This document shows, one piece after another, positions 34,501-43,448 of a stretch of DNA of 64,000 bases; within the stretch, counting starts at the first letter, position 1, and the number at the start of each line of letters is the position of its first letter. Source of the DNA: Flavobacterium denitrificans DSM 15936 (lineage in GTDB: Bacteria; Bacteroidota; Bacteroidia; Flavobacteriales; Flavobacteriaceae); assembly GCF_000425445.1 (NCBI RefSeq), contig NZ_AUDL01000004.1, positions 248,001 to 312,000 on the forward strand. Reading direction: 5' to 3'. A program made the translations under genes and the position numbers. A model generated the notes under the pieces. It made no database searches, was not told where the DNA came from, and saw only the letters and a list, made by a program, of their open reading frames with translations.

Positions 34501-37385
34501 CTTTGAATACTTATACTGCATTTCCAGGAACTTATTCGATCAAGGTTAAAGATGCCCAAAATATTGAGGCAACTACAACAATTAATTTAATTGTCCCTCC
34601 ACCTGTAGCTACAACAGCAACACTTATAAAAGCAATAGATTGCACAAGCAATGCAACAGTAATAATAAATGCCGTGGGCGGAACGGGAGCTTACCAATAT
34701 TCTATCAATGGAAGCGTATATTCATCTAGCAATATTTTTACTGATTTAGGTGCGGGAACATATCAATTTTCTGTAAAAGACAGCGGTAGTTGCGTTTCAC
34801 TTACAAATACTCTAGCAATAGAACCGCTTGTTCCCTTAACTGCAACTGCAACAAATACTGTATTTTGTAGATCGGAATATGGATCGGTAACCATTACTGC
34901 ATCAGGAGGAAGAGCTCCTTACCAATACTCCCTTAAAGACGATGTTTATACGACTGGCAACACTTTTAACGAAGTTGGATCCGGAATATATACCATCAAA
35001 GTGAAAGATGCCAATGATTGTATCTTCATTTTGCCTTATACCATAACTGAGCCAGCAAATATGATAGGACGATTAGTTGTAGAAGGAAAAACAGCAAGCA
35101 TTGTGAATGTAAGAGGCGGAAGCGGTACTTATTTTTATTCTCTTAATGATGGTGAATTACAGTCCAGTAATGTTTTTACTAATCTGAATGGATCAGGTTT
35201 CATATCTGTTTATGATTCTTTTGGCTGTTTTGGATTTGCAATTTCATTCTCTATTGAAGAGCCTGTTGCTCTGACTGCTCAAATCAACAAAACAATGGAT
35301 TGTTCAACCAATGCCGGAACTATTTCTGTTGTTGCTTCTGGAGGCAAAGCTCCTTATGAATATTCTATTAATGGAGGAATAACATACCAAACAAATGCTG
35401 TTTTTAACAATCTGACAGCTGGTACTTATACCGTTTGGGTAAAAGATGCAGCAGGCACTATAAATTCGGAGAATACTGTAGACTTAATAGTGTCGACTCC
35501 AGTATTTGCAACGGCAACTATTACCAAAGCAACGAGCTGTAATGAAAATGATATTGTCACAATCAACGCTACTCAAGGAAAAGCACCGTACATGTATTCT
35601 GCTGACGGAATTATTTTTTCATCCGTAAATACTTTTAATGAATTAACTGCGGGAACACATAATTTATATGTAAAAGACAGTAATGGCTGTCAAGTTATTG
35701 TATCAGTGACGATCGAATCTTATTCTGTAGTGACTGCTGCTACTACACTAGTAACTCCATATTGTTTTAATGATAGCAACGGATCTATAACTGTAATTGC
35801 CAATGGCGGAAAAGCACCTTACACCTATTCAATAGACAATAAAATCTATACTTCTGCAAATATTTTTACTGGTTTAACAGCCGGACAATATATTATTTGG
35901 GTAAAAGATGTGCTTGGATGTGGTGTCGCCTTAACGGTAGAATTGACACAGCCAGCAATTTTATCTTTAACAAATACTGCTACAAATAGTACAACTGTTA
36001 CTAGTAATGATGGAAAGATTACCATGATGGCTGAGGGCGGAACAGCTCCTTATCAATATCTATTAAAATATGACAATATCACTATTCCGCAGACTTCTCC
36101 AGTTTTTGAAGGTTTATCGGTTGGGCAATATACTATTGAAGTAATCGATTCAAGAGGTTGCAGTGTCAATAAATCTGGAATAACAATCACATCGCAAAAA
36201 CTTTTTGGCACGCTTATGATAACGCAGCCTACTTGCACAACTTTAGGAAAAATTACTATTAACGCGGCGGGAGGCAAATACCCGCATCAATATTCTTTTG
36301 ATAATGGTGCTACTTACGGCTCATCTAATATTGCTTCAAATTTACAAGCAGGAAATTACACTATAAAAGTTAAAGATGCAGGAGGTGATATACTTACGCT
36401 TTCTACTACGCTAACTGAGGTCGCTCCTTTACTGGTTACAACAGCAATCACTTCTTCTATACATTGCAATGGCGGAAATGATGGAGCGATTCAGACAACA
36501 GTTTCTGGAGGAAAAGCTCCGTATCTTTATTCATTAAATGGAAGCATTTTTCAAGCCAGCAATACCTTTACTAATTTAGTTGCTGGTACTTATACTGTAT
36601 TGGTAAAAGATAGTAATGGATGTTCGTCAACAATGGCTATTACTTTAACGGAGCCTGCAGCCTTAGTAGCAACTGTTGCCATTAAAGATAATTCTGTTAC
36701 CGTAAATGCAACTGGTGGTGCCGGTAATTATGTTTATGCGCTTTCACCTAATTTTGCTGTATTTTCGACAGTTAATACCTTTACCAATTTAGAAGTTGGT
36801 AACTATACTGTAATTATTCAAGATGCAAATGGGTGTTTTGTGACCCTTAAATTTGATATTAATCCGCCAGCTCCTTTGGCAGCAGGAAAAACCGAAATAG
36901 TTGTCGATTTCAAACCGGGACAAACCTTAGCCGATTTAACTGTTGACGGACAAGATATTAAATGGTACAGTACCCCAGGGACTTCACCAGCTGGAAAAAC
37001 AACCAAAACAAATGAAACTCCTTTGCCATTGACAACGATTTTAGTTGACGGTGTAACTTATTATGCTTCGCAGACTATAAACGGAATTGAAAGCAAAAAT
37101 CGTCTTGCGGTAACAGCCAAAGTAAATGGTTCACTTGCAACACCTGATTTTAATTTGACTTCTTTCCAATTTTATCCAAATCCTGTGAAACAGCTTTTAA
37201 CTATCAAGAATGCATCGATAATTGACGAAATTGAAATAATCGCCGTTTCTGGAAAATCGGTTTTATTCAAAAAAATAAATGAGCTGTATTCTGAAATAGA
37301 TTTATCAAATCTTTCAAGCGGTGTTTACATCTTAAAAGTAAAAGCTGAAAATAAACAAAAAACTGTAAAATTCATCAAAGATTAA
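31572..37385 (+). CDS. Giant SprB-repeat, adhesin-like protein with T9SS type A sorting domain
   Basis: From ATG 31572 the protein has 1,937 aa. It starts with a signal peptide (MKKTLLCFLLLFTNFFYAQ). From about residue 120 to 1,770 I count about 22 repeats of roughly 75 aa with the core GG-APY-YSI(N/D)G---Y--SN-F-NLTAG-Y-I-VKD--GC, the SprB repeat. The C-terminal ~75 residues (FQFYPNPVKQLLTIKN ... GVYILKVK) are a type A type-IX-secretion sorting domain, so it is exported across the outer membrane. SprB itself is a mobile gliding adhesin and much longer; this relative may be a surface adhesin. It has its own promoter and a strong terminator. Confidence 0.93.
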   Translation: MKKTLLCFLLLFTNFFYAQVTSIAICPNESLDLNTTKADFIGNLNPATTTVTYFLSEADALNNTNVIANPTTYYGTTGTIKIYGRIDNNGTITSNYFNLTTFPSLNVSASNKPILCKGDTASLSINVSGGSGSYLYSLNGSSFTNQDYYPVLAAGIYTITVLDNANSCKTSISYTITEPSPVVATSTVTDQNIIIITAHGGTAPYQYSLDGINYQPSNRFTAAAPGNYNIRVHDAEGCGTNVNATVIPFLNATAFITKDLDCSGNGNNGIITANATGGQAPYTYSINGFVYQTSNVFNNLTAGTYTITVKDALNSVSNPYALTITPLVNVTGVALVTNATNCSNASIMVQATSGQAPFYYSIDNGQTYTNSNIFNNLTPGDYTFLIKDSKGCVSAPLFNTVQAPPPPLMANVAATPILCWGEKATLTIAATGGQAPYQYSINNDIYSSNNVFANLTAGNYIIKVKDAAGCVNTLPYTIIEPAVVNGEILIEGQTISVIDVTGGTAPYQYAIDNGTFQNTNIFTNINPGLHTVRLKDSNNCEPGVFSAEVASPITAVVSLTKELDCTSGAEITITATGGFAPYIYSINGGKSFQPSNIFTNVAAGNYSITVKDPFNKVYTQSITIDPLPPIYPDFTIDGSTITIYGMAGTPPYLYAIDNGLLQTNNVFTNLSDGLHYITLKDSRGCINNGFNVYIDASNKLSTVAHLTKEIDCNSNGTITVTTLGGTAPYLYSIDGAVTFQSSTVFTNVTAGIYAIITKDAENRIVASNSVTISPLNYPTITASKINVSCYQANDGSIDIQVQGGKAPYVYSINNSAFVSTNVFSNLSVGVYDVAVKDANGCMSSYFITIDGPDPIQVTLSTSNPNNGTNGKITVATTGGMAPYIYALSTNGVTSIAFQSSNIFDGLQAGSYDVQVKDANGCVAIKTVSIIEGPPALLATATATAITCTNPYGIITANATGGTPPYIYSFDNGNTYSALNTYTAFPGTYSIKVKDAQNIEATTTINLIVPPPVATTATLIKAIDCTSNATVIINAVGGTGAYQYSINGSVYSSSNIFTDLGAGTYQFSVKDSGSCVSLTNTLAIEPLVPLTATATNTVFCRSEYGSVTITASGGRAPYQYSLKDDVYTTGNTFNEVGSGIYTIKVKDANDCIFILPYTITEPANMIGRLVVEGKTASIVNVRGGSGTYFYSLNDGELQSSNVFTNLNGSGFISVYDSFGCFGFAISFSIEEPVALTAQINKTMDCSTNAGTISVVASGGKAPYEYSINGGITYQTNAVFNNLTAGTYTVWVKDAAGTINSENTVDLIVSTPVFATATITKATSCNENDIVTINATQGKAPYMYSADGIIFSSVNTFNELTAGTHNLYVKDSNGCQVIVSVTIESYSVVTAATTLVTPYCFNDSNGSITVIANGGKAPYTYSIDNKIYTSANIFTGLTAGQYIIWVKDVLGCGVALTVELTQPAILSLTNTATNSTTVTSNDGKITMMAEGGTAPYQYLLKYDNITIPQTSPVFEGLSVGQYTIEVIDSRGCSVNKSGITITSQKLFGTLMITQPTCTTLGKITINAAGGKYPHQYSFDNGATYGSSNIASNLQAGNYTIKVKDAGGDILTLSTTLTEVAPLLVTTAITSSIHCNGGNDGAIQTTVSGGKAPYLYSLNGSIFQASNTFTNLVAGTYTVLVKDSNGCSSTMAITLTEPAALVATVAIKDNSVTVNATGGAGNYVYALSPNFAVFSTVNTFTNLEVGNYTVIIQDANGCFVTLKFDINPPAPLAAGKTEIVVDFKPGQTLADLTVDGQDIKWYSTPGTSPAGKTTKTNETPLPLTTILVDGVTYYASQTINGIESKNRLAVTAKVNGSLATPDFNLTSFQFYPNPVKQLLTIKNASIIDEIEIIAVSGKSVLFKKINELYSEIDLSNLSSGVYILKVKAENKQKTVKFIKD

Positions 37386-37402
37386 TTTTTCAAAAACCAT
37401 AA

Positions 37403-37436
37403 AAAAAGCCTTCATTTGTGAAAATGAAGGCTTTTT
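37403..37436. terminator. Bidirectional terminator
   Basis: Perfect 15-bp arms (37403-37417 and 37422-37436) with a GTGA loop lie between the adhesin gene and the convergent MFS gene. Confidence 0.92.
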
Positions 37437-37438
37437 CA

Positions 37439-38686
37439 TTACTCTATTTCTTGTTCGATTTCAGTTTTGGGAGTGGAATGTTTTTTTAATGAAAAATAAG
37501 CAACAACCGTACTCAATAACATTAAAAAGCCACCCAAAATAAATGGCGATCCAGCAAATTTAAATGGAGCATCATTATGCGTGAAAAAGTAAAAAGTATT
37601 GGCCATCATAGGCGGACCAATAATTGAAGAAGCACTCATCAAACTCGTTAATGTTCCTTGAATTTCTCCTTGCTCACTTGGCGATACTTTACTTGCTACG
37701 ACTGACTGCAAAGCCGGCCCAGCAATACCGCCAAGACAATACGGAATCAAAAACACAAACATCATCCAGCTTTGGGTTGCAAAAGCGAACAACAACATTC
37801 CGATTGTATATAAAGCCAAACCGATATATATGCTTTTTTCATTTCCTATTTTCGGATTGATATAACGAACTAATCCCCCTTGAACTACTCCCACCAACAA
37901 TCCAATTATTCCTAATGAAATTCCGATCATTCTTTCGTCCCAATTGAATTGATAAATGGTAAAGAAGCTCCAATTGCTTTGAACCGCATGCGACCCAACA
38001 TATAAAAGGAAAATTGCCGAAATTAATCCAATTAATTCTGGATGTTTTCTTAAACCTAAAATCGCTCCAACTGGATTAGCGCGTTTCCAGTCAAAAGGTC
38101 GACGGTTTTCTTTTTTAAGAGATTCTGGCAAAATAAAAAATCCGTAAAGAAAATTCACCATACACAAAATCGCGGCAGCATAGAACGGAACTCGTGAGCC
38201 ATATTGTCCTAACAAGCCACCAATAACTGGTCCGATTATAAATCCTAATCCAAAAGCAGCTCCAACTAAACCAAAGTTTTTAGCTCTATTTTCGGCGGTA
38301 CTGACATCTGCAATATAAGCTGATGCAGTTGTAATACTTGCGCCAGTAACTCCGGCTATAATTCTTCCGATGAAAAGCCAAATAATCGTTGGCGAAAAAG
38401 CCAACAAAAGATAATCTAATGAAAAACCGAAAAGAGAAATCAAAATGATAGGTCTTCTTCCGAATTTATCACTCAGATTCCCAATTACTGGAGCAAAAAC
38501 AAACTGTGTTATCGCATACGCAAAAGTCAGCCAACCGCCAATTTTTGCCGCTTCACTGATATCTCCGTGAATCAATTCTTCGATCAATTTAGGAATTACA
38601 GGAATAATGATTCCCCATCCTGTAATATCAATTAACATGGTTATGAAAATAAAACCAATCGCCGCCGATTTATCTTTTTGTAGCAT
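37439..38686 (-). CDS. TCR/Tet-type MFS efflux transporter
   Basis: From the ATG at 38686 the protein has 415 aa and about 12 transmembrane helices. Motif A is GNLSDKFGRRPIILISL after helix 2, with GRIIAGVTGASITTASAYIADVS in helices 4-5, as in the tetracycline-type drug:proton antiporters. The helix-1 block LIDITGWGIIIPVIPKLI is typical. It would export a drug-like compound from the cytoplasm. An ATG at 38710 gives eight more residues but no better match. No regulator gene is adjacent. Tetracycline as substrate is not shown by the sequence. Confidence 0.88.
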   Translation of the reverse strand: MLQKDKSAAIGFIFITMLIDITGWGIIIPVIPKLIEELIHGDISEAAKIGGWLTFAYAITQFVFAPVIGNLSDKFGRRPIILISLFGFSLDYLLLAFSPTIIWLFIGRIIAGVTGASITTASAYIADVSTAENRAKNFGLVGAAFGLGFIIGPVIGGLLGQYGSRVPFYAAAILCMVNFLYGFFILPESLKKENRRPFDWKRANPVGAILGLRKHPELIGLISAIFLLYVGSHAVQSNWSFFTIYQFNWDERMIGISLGIIGLLVGVVQGGLVRYINPKIGNEKSIYIGLALYTIGMLLFAFATQSWMMFVFLIPYCLGGIAGPALQSVVASKVSPSEQGEIQGTLTSLMSASSIIGPPMMANTFYFFTHNDAPFKFAGSPFILGGFLMLLSTVVAYFSLKKHSTPKTEIEQEIE

Positions 38687-38840
38687 AATACTTTTAATAA
38701 GTTGATGCAAATAAACAGATTTTTGAATTAATTATAATGAAAACTGTCTTTCGTTTTTTCACGCAGATTTTAAACAGATTTATGCCGATAAACGCAGATA
38801 TATTTTCATTTGATTTGCTGAATTTTTTATCCTTTTACTC

Positions 38841-38917
38841 AACATAGCCCGTGGTTTCAACCACGGGATACGTATCATATGCATTGTGTACCCGTGGTTG
38901 AAACCACGGGATATATT
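38841..38917. repeat. REP-like double hairpin (copy 2)
   Basis: Two near-identical hairpins of CCCGTGGTTTCAACCACGGG type, 38848-38867 and 38890-38910, are separated by about 22 bp with ATGCAT. It is the inverted relative of the element at 18065-18140. Both hairpins are intact here. Confidence 0.88.
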
Positions 38918-38987
38918 TTAATATAGAAGAAAAATCTTTTTTAAATCTGCAAAATCTGCGTGAAATACTTTCTTCTCAATTCAAAAA

Positions 38988-39021
38988 AAATCCCAAATTC
39001 CAATTAAGGAATTTGGGATTT
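38988..39021 (-). terminator. Terminator of the RND efflux operon
   Basis: Perfect 14-bp arms (38988-39001 and 39008-39021) with a six-base loop and a T-run in the minus direction, 23 bp past the RND stop. Confidence 0.88.
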
Positions 39022-39043
39022 ACAAATCAAAAATTAAAAACTA

Positions 39044-42000
39044 TTAATGCGTATGTTTCGGATTAAAACCGTCTTCGCTTAATTCTGTTGCCTCATAATC
39101 AGCCACCATTTCAGCTTCGTAATCGATTTTTTCTCCTTTAGAGAATTTCTGAATCAATTTCTCCATGATATTATAAATTACAGGAACCACAATCAAGGTT
39201 AAGAATAAAGAAGAAATCAAACCTCCAATAATTACCCAAGCCAAACCGTTTTTCCACTCAGCTCCAGCTCCTTTCGCCAATGCAATTGGGAACATACCAA
39301 ATACCATCGCAATTGTTGTCATCAAGATCGGACGTAAACGAGCATGGTTTGCTTGAATCAATGCTGTTCTGATCGATTCTCCCGCAGCTCTTCTTTGGTT
39401 CGTATAATCGACAAGCATGATCGCATTCTTACACACCAGACCAATCAACATAATGATACCTAAAATAGTAAAGATATTTAATGAGTTGTTTGTCAACGCC
39501 AGTGCCAGCATCGCTCCAATGAACGAAAGCGGGATAGCAAACAATACTACGAATGGGTGAGCGAAACTGTCATACAAACTCACCATTACAAGGTAAACCA
39601 AAATAATAGCGGCTAATAATGCAATTCCTAAAGTACCAAAACCTTCCGATTGGTTCTCTTGGTCACCACCCCAGATGTAGTTAACTCCAGCTGGTTTTTT
39701 CAATTTATCTAATTTTGCTTGCCATTGTTGAACGATTGTTCCAGATGGAACCCCAACGTTTTGTCCTTTTACAGTTACAGAAGCTGATTTATCTCTACGC
39801 TCTAATTGAGAAGGTCCAGAACCTTCAGTAATATCGGCAAATTGAGATAATTTGATTTGTTGTCCTGCAGCATTGATGAAAATCAAATTACTTACGTCAG
39901 CAATACTTTTTCTATCAAAAGAATTGTATCTGATATTGATATCGTACTCGTATTCTCCAGCTCTGAATTTACCATCTGTATTTCCACTAAAAGCAGTTTG
40001 CATGGTTAAACCAACGGTTTGAAGCGTCAATCCTAAGGCAGCCATTTTATCACGATCTACTTTTACGTTGATTTCAGGATTACCGTCTTCAACTGTTAAT
40101 TTGATCTCCGTTGTTCCAGGAATTGTACGTAATAAAGCCTCGGCTTGTTTTGCAAAAGCCATTGCAGCTTCTGTTGATGGACCAGTTACGATCAATCCTA
40201 AAGTTGCATCCTCAGCAGTACCTAAAATACCTACAGGAACTGTTTTTACTTTTGCTCCAACTAATACTTTTTCAAGTTTACGTTTGATTTTCGCAGCATA
40301 CACATTCGCATCATCTGTACGATCTTTTTGCTCAATCATTTTAACGTCAATCTCTGCTTTGTAAGCTGTCGCTTGAGATGCTCCAAAACCTTCAGAAGTT
40401 TGTCCTACAGTTGTAATTTGGCTGTGAACATACTCTTGCGCTTTCAAAAACGCTTCTGCTTTTTGCGTCATGAAGTTGGTTTGTTCTAATGAAGCATCTT
40501 TTGGCATTTCAATTTGAACCAAGAACTCTCCACTATCAGAAGAAGCAAAGAACTCTCCCCCAATGAAACCTCCACCCATTAATCCAACAGTTGAAGCAAA
40601 GAACAATATAATTACAACTACAAATGTTTTAACATAATGATCCAAACACCAAGTCAATAAATGAGAAACCCAGTCAGTGAAACGTGTTAAATAGTTTTCG
40701 AAACCAAGAATGATTCTTCCAAATAAATTCTTCCCTTCAATATGCTCTAATTTCCCGAAACGAGAAGACAACCAAGGAATAATAGTAAATGAAGCCAACA
40801 ATGACAACATTGTTGAGATAATTACCGTAACACAAAATTGTGTAATGATGTTAGAAACCAATCCAGAACTCATTGCGATTGGCAAGAATACCACCACAAT
40901 TACTAATGTAATCGAAGTTACTGTTCCCCCAATTTCTGCAGTTCCATCGTAAGACGCACGAATTCGGCTTTTACCCATTTCCATGTGCCTGTAAATGTTT
41001 TCCAAAACCACAATCGCGTCATCCACAAGGATACCAACAACAAGAGATAATCCAAGTAAACTCATCAAGTTCAGAGTATACCCCATCAAATAAATTCCGA
41101 TGAAAGTTGCAATCAACGATGCAGGAATAGAAACCATTACAATCAACGAGTTTCTGATACTGTGAAGGAAAAACAACATTACAAATGCTACCAGAATTAC
41201 CGCAATCAATAAATCATGTACAACAGAATCTGCTGCTTCAAGCGTAAAGATGGTACTGTCTTTTGCAACTTCTAATTTAAGCTGATTTACTTTATAATCT
41301 TTTTCAAGCGTTGCAATTGTTTTTAATAATTGCTCACTTACCGCCACCGCATTTGCATCAGATTGTTTGATGATTTGCAGTACGATTGCACTTTTTTGAT
41401 CTACACGTGATATTTTTTCAGCAATTTTTTGTGTATCCTGAACATCGGCAATATCACTTAAACGAATCTGAATTCCGTTTTGAGAAGAAACTACTAAGTT
41501 TCTTAATTCTTCAACATTTTTATATTTACCCGCTAAACGAATTAATATTTTTTGATTACGTGTCTGGATATTTCCTGTTGGGAAATCCAAGTTTGAGGCC
41601 AAAATATTTTGTTGTACTTGCGGAACAGAAAGTCCATAACCTTGCATTTTTACAGCATCAAGATTTACTTGAATTTCACGCTCAGAACCACCAATAATAT
41701 TTACTTGCGCCACACCTTGTACTCGAGACAAAATAGGAGCTACTTTTTTATCGATCAAATCATAAAATTCGGCTTCGTCCATTTTTCCATTGGCACCAAG
41801 CGTCATAATTGGCAAATCACTCAGCGAGAATTTGGTCAATGCCGGCGTTTTTACATCATCTGGCAAATCACTAATAATCGCATTGATTTTTCGCTGGGCA
41901 TCATTCAAAGAAAAATCGACTTTTGCATTTGATGTCAAAGTAATCGAAACGATAGATAAACTCTCATATGATTTTGAGTCAATCTTTTTTACATTCTCCA

Positions 42001-42220
42001 GAGACGCAATGGCATCTTCAATTTTCTTTGTCACGGTATTTTCTACCTCACTTGGAGAAGCTCCAGGATAAATTGTAGAAATTGTAATAACGTTTTGTTC
42101 AAATTTTGGGATCAGCTCGTAGCCTAATTGGCTGTAGCTGAACAATCCACCAAGGGTCAGAATTGTAAACAATACAATTACTAACGACGGACGTTTTATG
42201 GATATTTCGGCTAATTTCAT
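39044..42220 (-). CDS. RND efflux pump, inner-membrane permease (AcrB/HAE1 family)
   Basis: A 1,058-aa pump with the RND layout: helix 1 near the N-terminus (RPSLVIVLFTILTLGGLFSY), a first large periplasmic loop (~40-335), helices 2-6 with the motif VGILVDDAIVVLENIYRHME (proton-relay Asp pair), helix 7, a second loop (~560-870) and helices 8-12 ending VVPVIYNIMEKL. It would export drugs or other amphiphiles using the proton gradient. It forms a tripartite pump with the adaptor and TolC-like proteins encoded just upstream, all on one strand and under the TetR regulator. Confidence 0.95.
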   Translation of the reverse strand: MKLAEISIKRPSLVIVLFTILTLGGLFSYSQLGYELIPKFEQNVITISTIYPGASPSEVENTVTKKIEDAIASLENVKKIDSKSYESLSIVSITLTSNAKVDFSLNDAQRKINAIISDLPDDVKTPALTKFSLSDLPIMTLGANGKMDEAEFYDLIDKKVAPILSRVQGVAQVNIIGGSEREIQVNLDAVKMQGYGLSVPQVQQNILASNLDFPTGNIQTRNQKILIRLAGKYKNVEELRNLVVSSQNGIQIRLSDIADVQDTQKIAEKISRVDQKSAIVLQIIKQSDANAVAVSEQLLKTIATLEKDYKVNQLKLEVAKDSTIFTLEAADSVVHDLLIAVILVAFVMLFFLHSIRNSLIVMVSIPASLIATFIGIYLMGYTLNLMSLLGLSLVVGILVDDAIVVLENIYRHMEMGKSRIRASYDGTAEIGGTVTSITLVIVVVFLPIAMSSGLVSNIITQFCVTVIISTMLSLLASFTIIPWLSSRFGKLEHIEGKNLFGRIILGFENYLTRFTDWVSHLLTWCLDHYVKTFVVVIILFFASTVGLMGGGFIGGEFFASSDSGEFLVQIEMPKDASLEQTNFMTQKAEAFLKAQEYVHSQITTVGQTSEGFGASQATAYKAEIDVKMIEQKDRTDDANVYAAKIKRKLEKVLVGAKVKTVPVGILGTAEDATLGLIVTGPSTEAAMAFAKQAEALLRTIPGTTEIKLTVEDGNPEINVKVDRDKMAALGLTLQTVGLTMQTAFSGNTDGKFRAGEYEYDINIRYNSFDRKSIADVSNLIFINAAGQQIKLSQFADITEGSGPSQLERRDKSASVTVKGQNVGVPSGTIVQQWQAKLDKLKKPAGVNYIWGGDQENQSEGFGTLGIALLAAIILVYLVMVSLYDSFAHPFVVLFAIPLSFIGAMLALALTNNSLNIFTILGIIMLIGLVCKNAIMLVDYTNQRRAAGESIRTALIQANHARLRPILMTTIAMVFGMFPIALAKGAGAEWKNGLAWVIIGGLISSLFLTLIVVPVIYNIMEKLIQKFSKGEKIDYEAEMVADYEATELSEDGFNPKHTH

Positions 42221-42243
42221 ATTTTTTTTATTGCTATAAGCAG

Positions 42244-42361
42244 TAGGCTTTAGGCTTTAGGCTTTAAGCTGTATGCTTTAAGGTTTTTTTAAAATGCTTT
42301 AATATTTAGGCAGTAAAGTTATAGGCAATAGGCTTTTAAAAAGCTTAAAGCATACAGCTTA
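42244..42361. repeat. Inverted repeat with AGGCTTT units inside the efflux operon
   Basis: Three AGGCTTT heptamers begin at 42245. An exact 18-bp inverted pair follows: TAAGCTGTATGCTTTAAG at 42265-42282 and its complement at 42344-42361. It lies in the 151-bp gap between the adaptor and permease genes. Confidence 0.88.
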
Positions 42362-42371
42362 TAACCTATAG

Positions 42372-43439
42372 CTATTTAATAATTTCTACTGTATTTCCGT
42401 CTTGTAAATTGATTTGACCTGTAGTAATTACCTTTTCACCGTCAGTTAATCCGTTGATGATTTCTACTTGATCTCCTAAGATTCTTCCAGCTGTAACTTT
42501 TTTCAATTTTGCAACACCGTTTTCAGCTACGAAAATTTCGTTACTGCTTACACTTCCTACGAAAGCATTTCTAGGAACAACCATAAGGTTTTGTTTTTGC
42601 TGTTTAGATGCAAAATTTGCTGTTCCGTACATACCTGCTTTTAAGTCGTTGTTTGAGTTGTTGGTAATTTCAATTTCAACTGGGAAATTCAAACTTGCAT
42701 CCGCTTTTGCAGCAATGAAAGTAATTTTTCCAGGGAACGTTTTATCAGGATAAACACTTGCAGTAATATTGATATTGTCGCCTAATTTTAAACTAGTCAC
42801 TTGGTTTTCATTAACTGTCACCGTCAATTTCAATTTAGAAACATTTACGATATCAAATAATGCAGTTGCTGGCATTCCAGTCAAGATAGATCCTGGCTCA
42901 ATGTATTTTTTATTGATGAAACCATTAATTGGCGCTTTTACTTTTGTATCACCAACATTGATGTTCGCTTGTTTCAAGTTAGACTCTGCATTTGTCAAAG
43001 CCAATTTTGCCTGATCTAATTGTTGTCTTGTAACACCGCCTGTTTTAAAAGCGTTTTCATATCTCGCATAATCAGATTTTGCGTTTTGATAAACCGCTTG
43101 AGCTTGTTGAGCACTTACATTGATTACATCGCCTCTCATTGTAAGCAACGTTTGGCCTACACGTACGTAATCACCTTCTTTTGCTAAAACACTAATTACT
43201 TTTCCAGATTTTTCAGCAGAGAAAGTCAATTCTTGAGTTGGAGCAAAGTTTCCGTTTGCAACGAAATCCAATGAAACTAATTCTGTTTTTACAGGAGTAA
43301 CTTTTACAGAAACTGCAGCATTTTTCTCTGCTACGATATCCGTTTTAGCTTTATTTTCTTTCTTATTGTTATTTAAAACATATCCTATCACACCCAAAGC
43401 TGCGATTATGATTACGATTGTTATAATAGTTTTCTTCAT
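42372..43439 (-). CDS. RND efflux periplasmic adaptor
   Basis: A 355-aa membrane-fusion protein. It has an N-terminal signal or anchor helix (MKKTIITIVIIIAALGVIGYVL), a lipoyl-like half at about 65-100 (VISVLAKEGDYVRVGQTLLTM), a short coiled-coil hairpin (~100-150), the second lipoyl half (KVKAPINGFINKKYIEPGSIL), a beta-barrel (~195-275) and a membrane-proximal domain. It links the RND permease to the TolC-like channel across the periplasm. It follows the TolC-family gene by 9 bp. Confidence 0.93.
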   Translation of the reverse strand: MKKTIITIVIIIAALGVIGYVLNNNKKENKAKTDIVAEKNAAVSVKVTPVKTELVSLDFVANGNFAPTQELTFSAEKSGKVISVLAKEGDYVRVGQTLLTMRGDVINVSAQQAQAVYQNAKSDYARYENAFKTGGVTRQQLDQAKLALTNAESNLKQANINVGDTKVKAPINGFINKKYIEPGSILTGMPATALFDIVNVSKLKLTVTVNENQVTSLKLGDNINITASVYPDKTFPGKITFIAAKADASLNFPVEIEITNNSNNDLKAGMYGTANFASKQQKQNLMVVPRNAFVGSVSSNEIFVAENGVAKLKKVTAGRILGDQVEIINGLTDGEKVITTGQINLQDGNTVEIIK

Positions 43440-43448
43440 TGTAATTCG

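Larger units (their letters stand above)
38711..39043. other. Spacer filled with nested repeats
   Basis: The 333-bp spacer holds an outer inverted pair (TTTCACGCAGATTTT at 38757-38771, complement at 38951-38965) enclosing the REP-like element 38841-38917. After these comes the terminator of the RND operon (38988-39021). Confidence 0.75.

Noticed and set aside
31900..36900. Repeated DNA across the giant gene as a satellite or CRISPR array
   Set aside because: The periodicity is in protein sequence (SprB repeats of about 75 aa); the DNA units have diverged.
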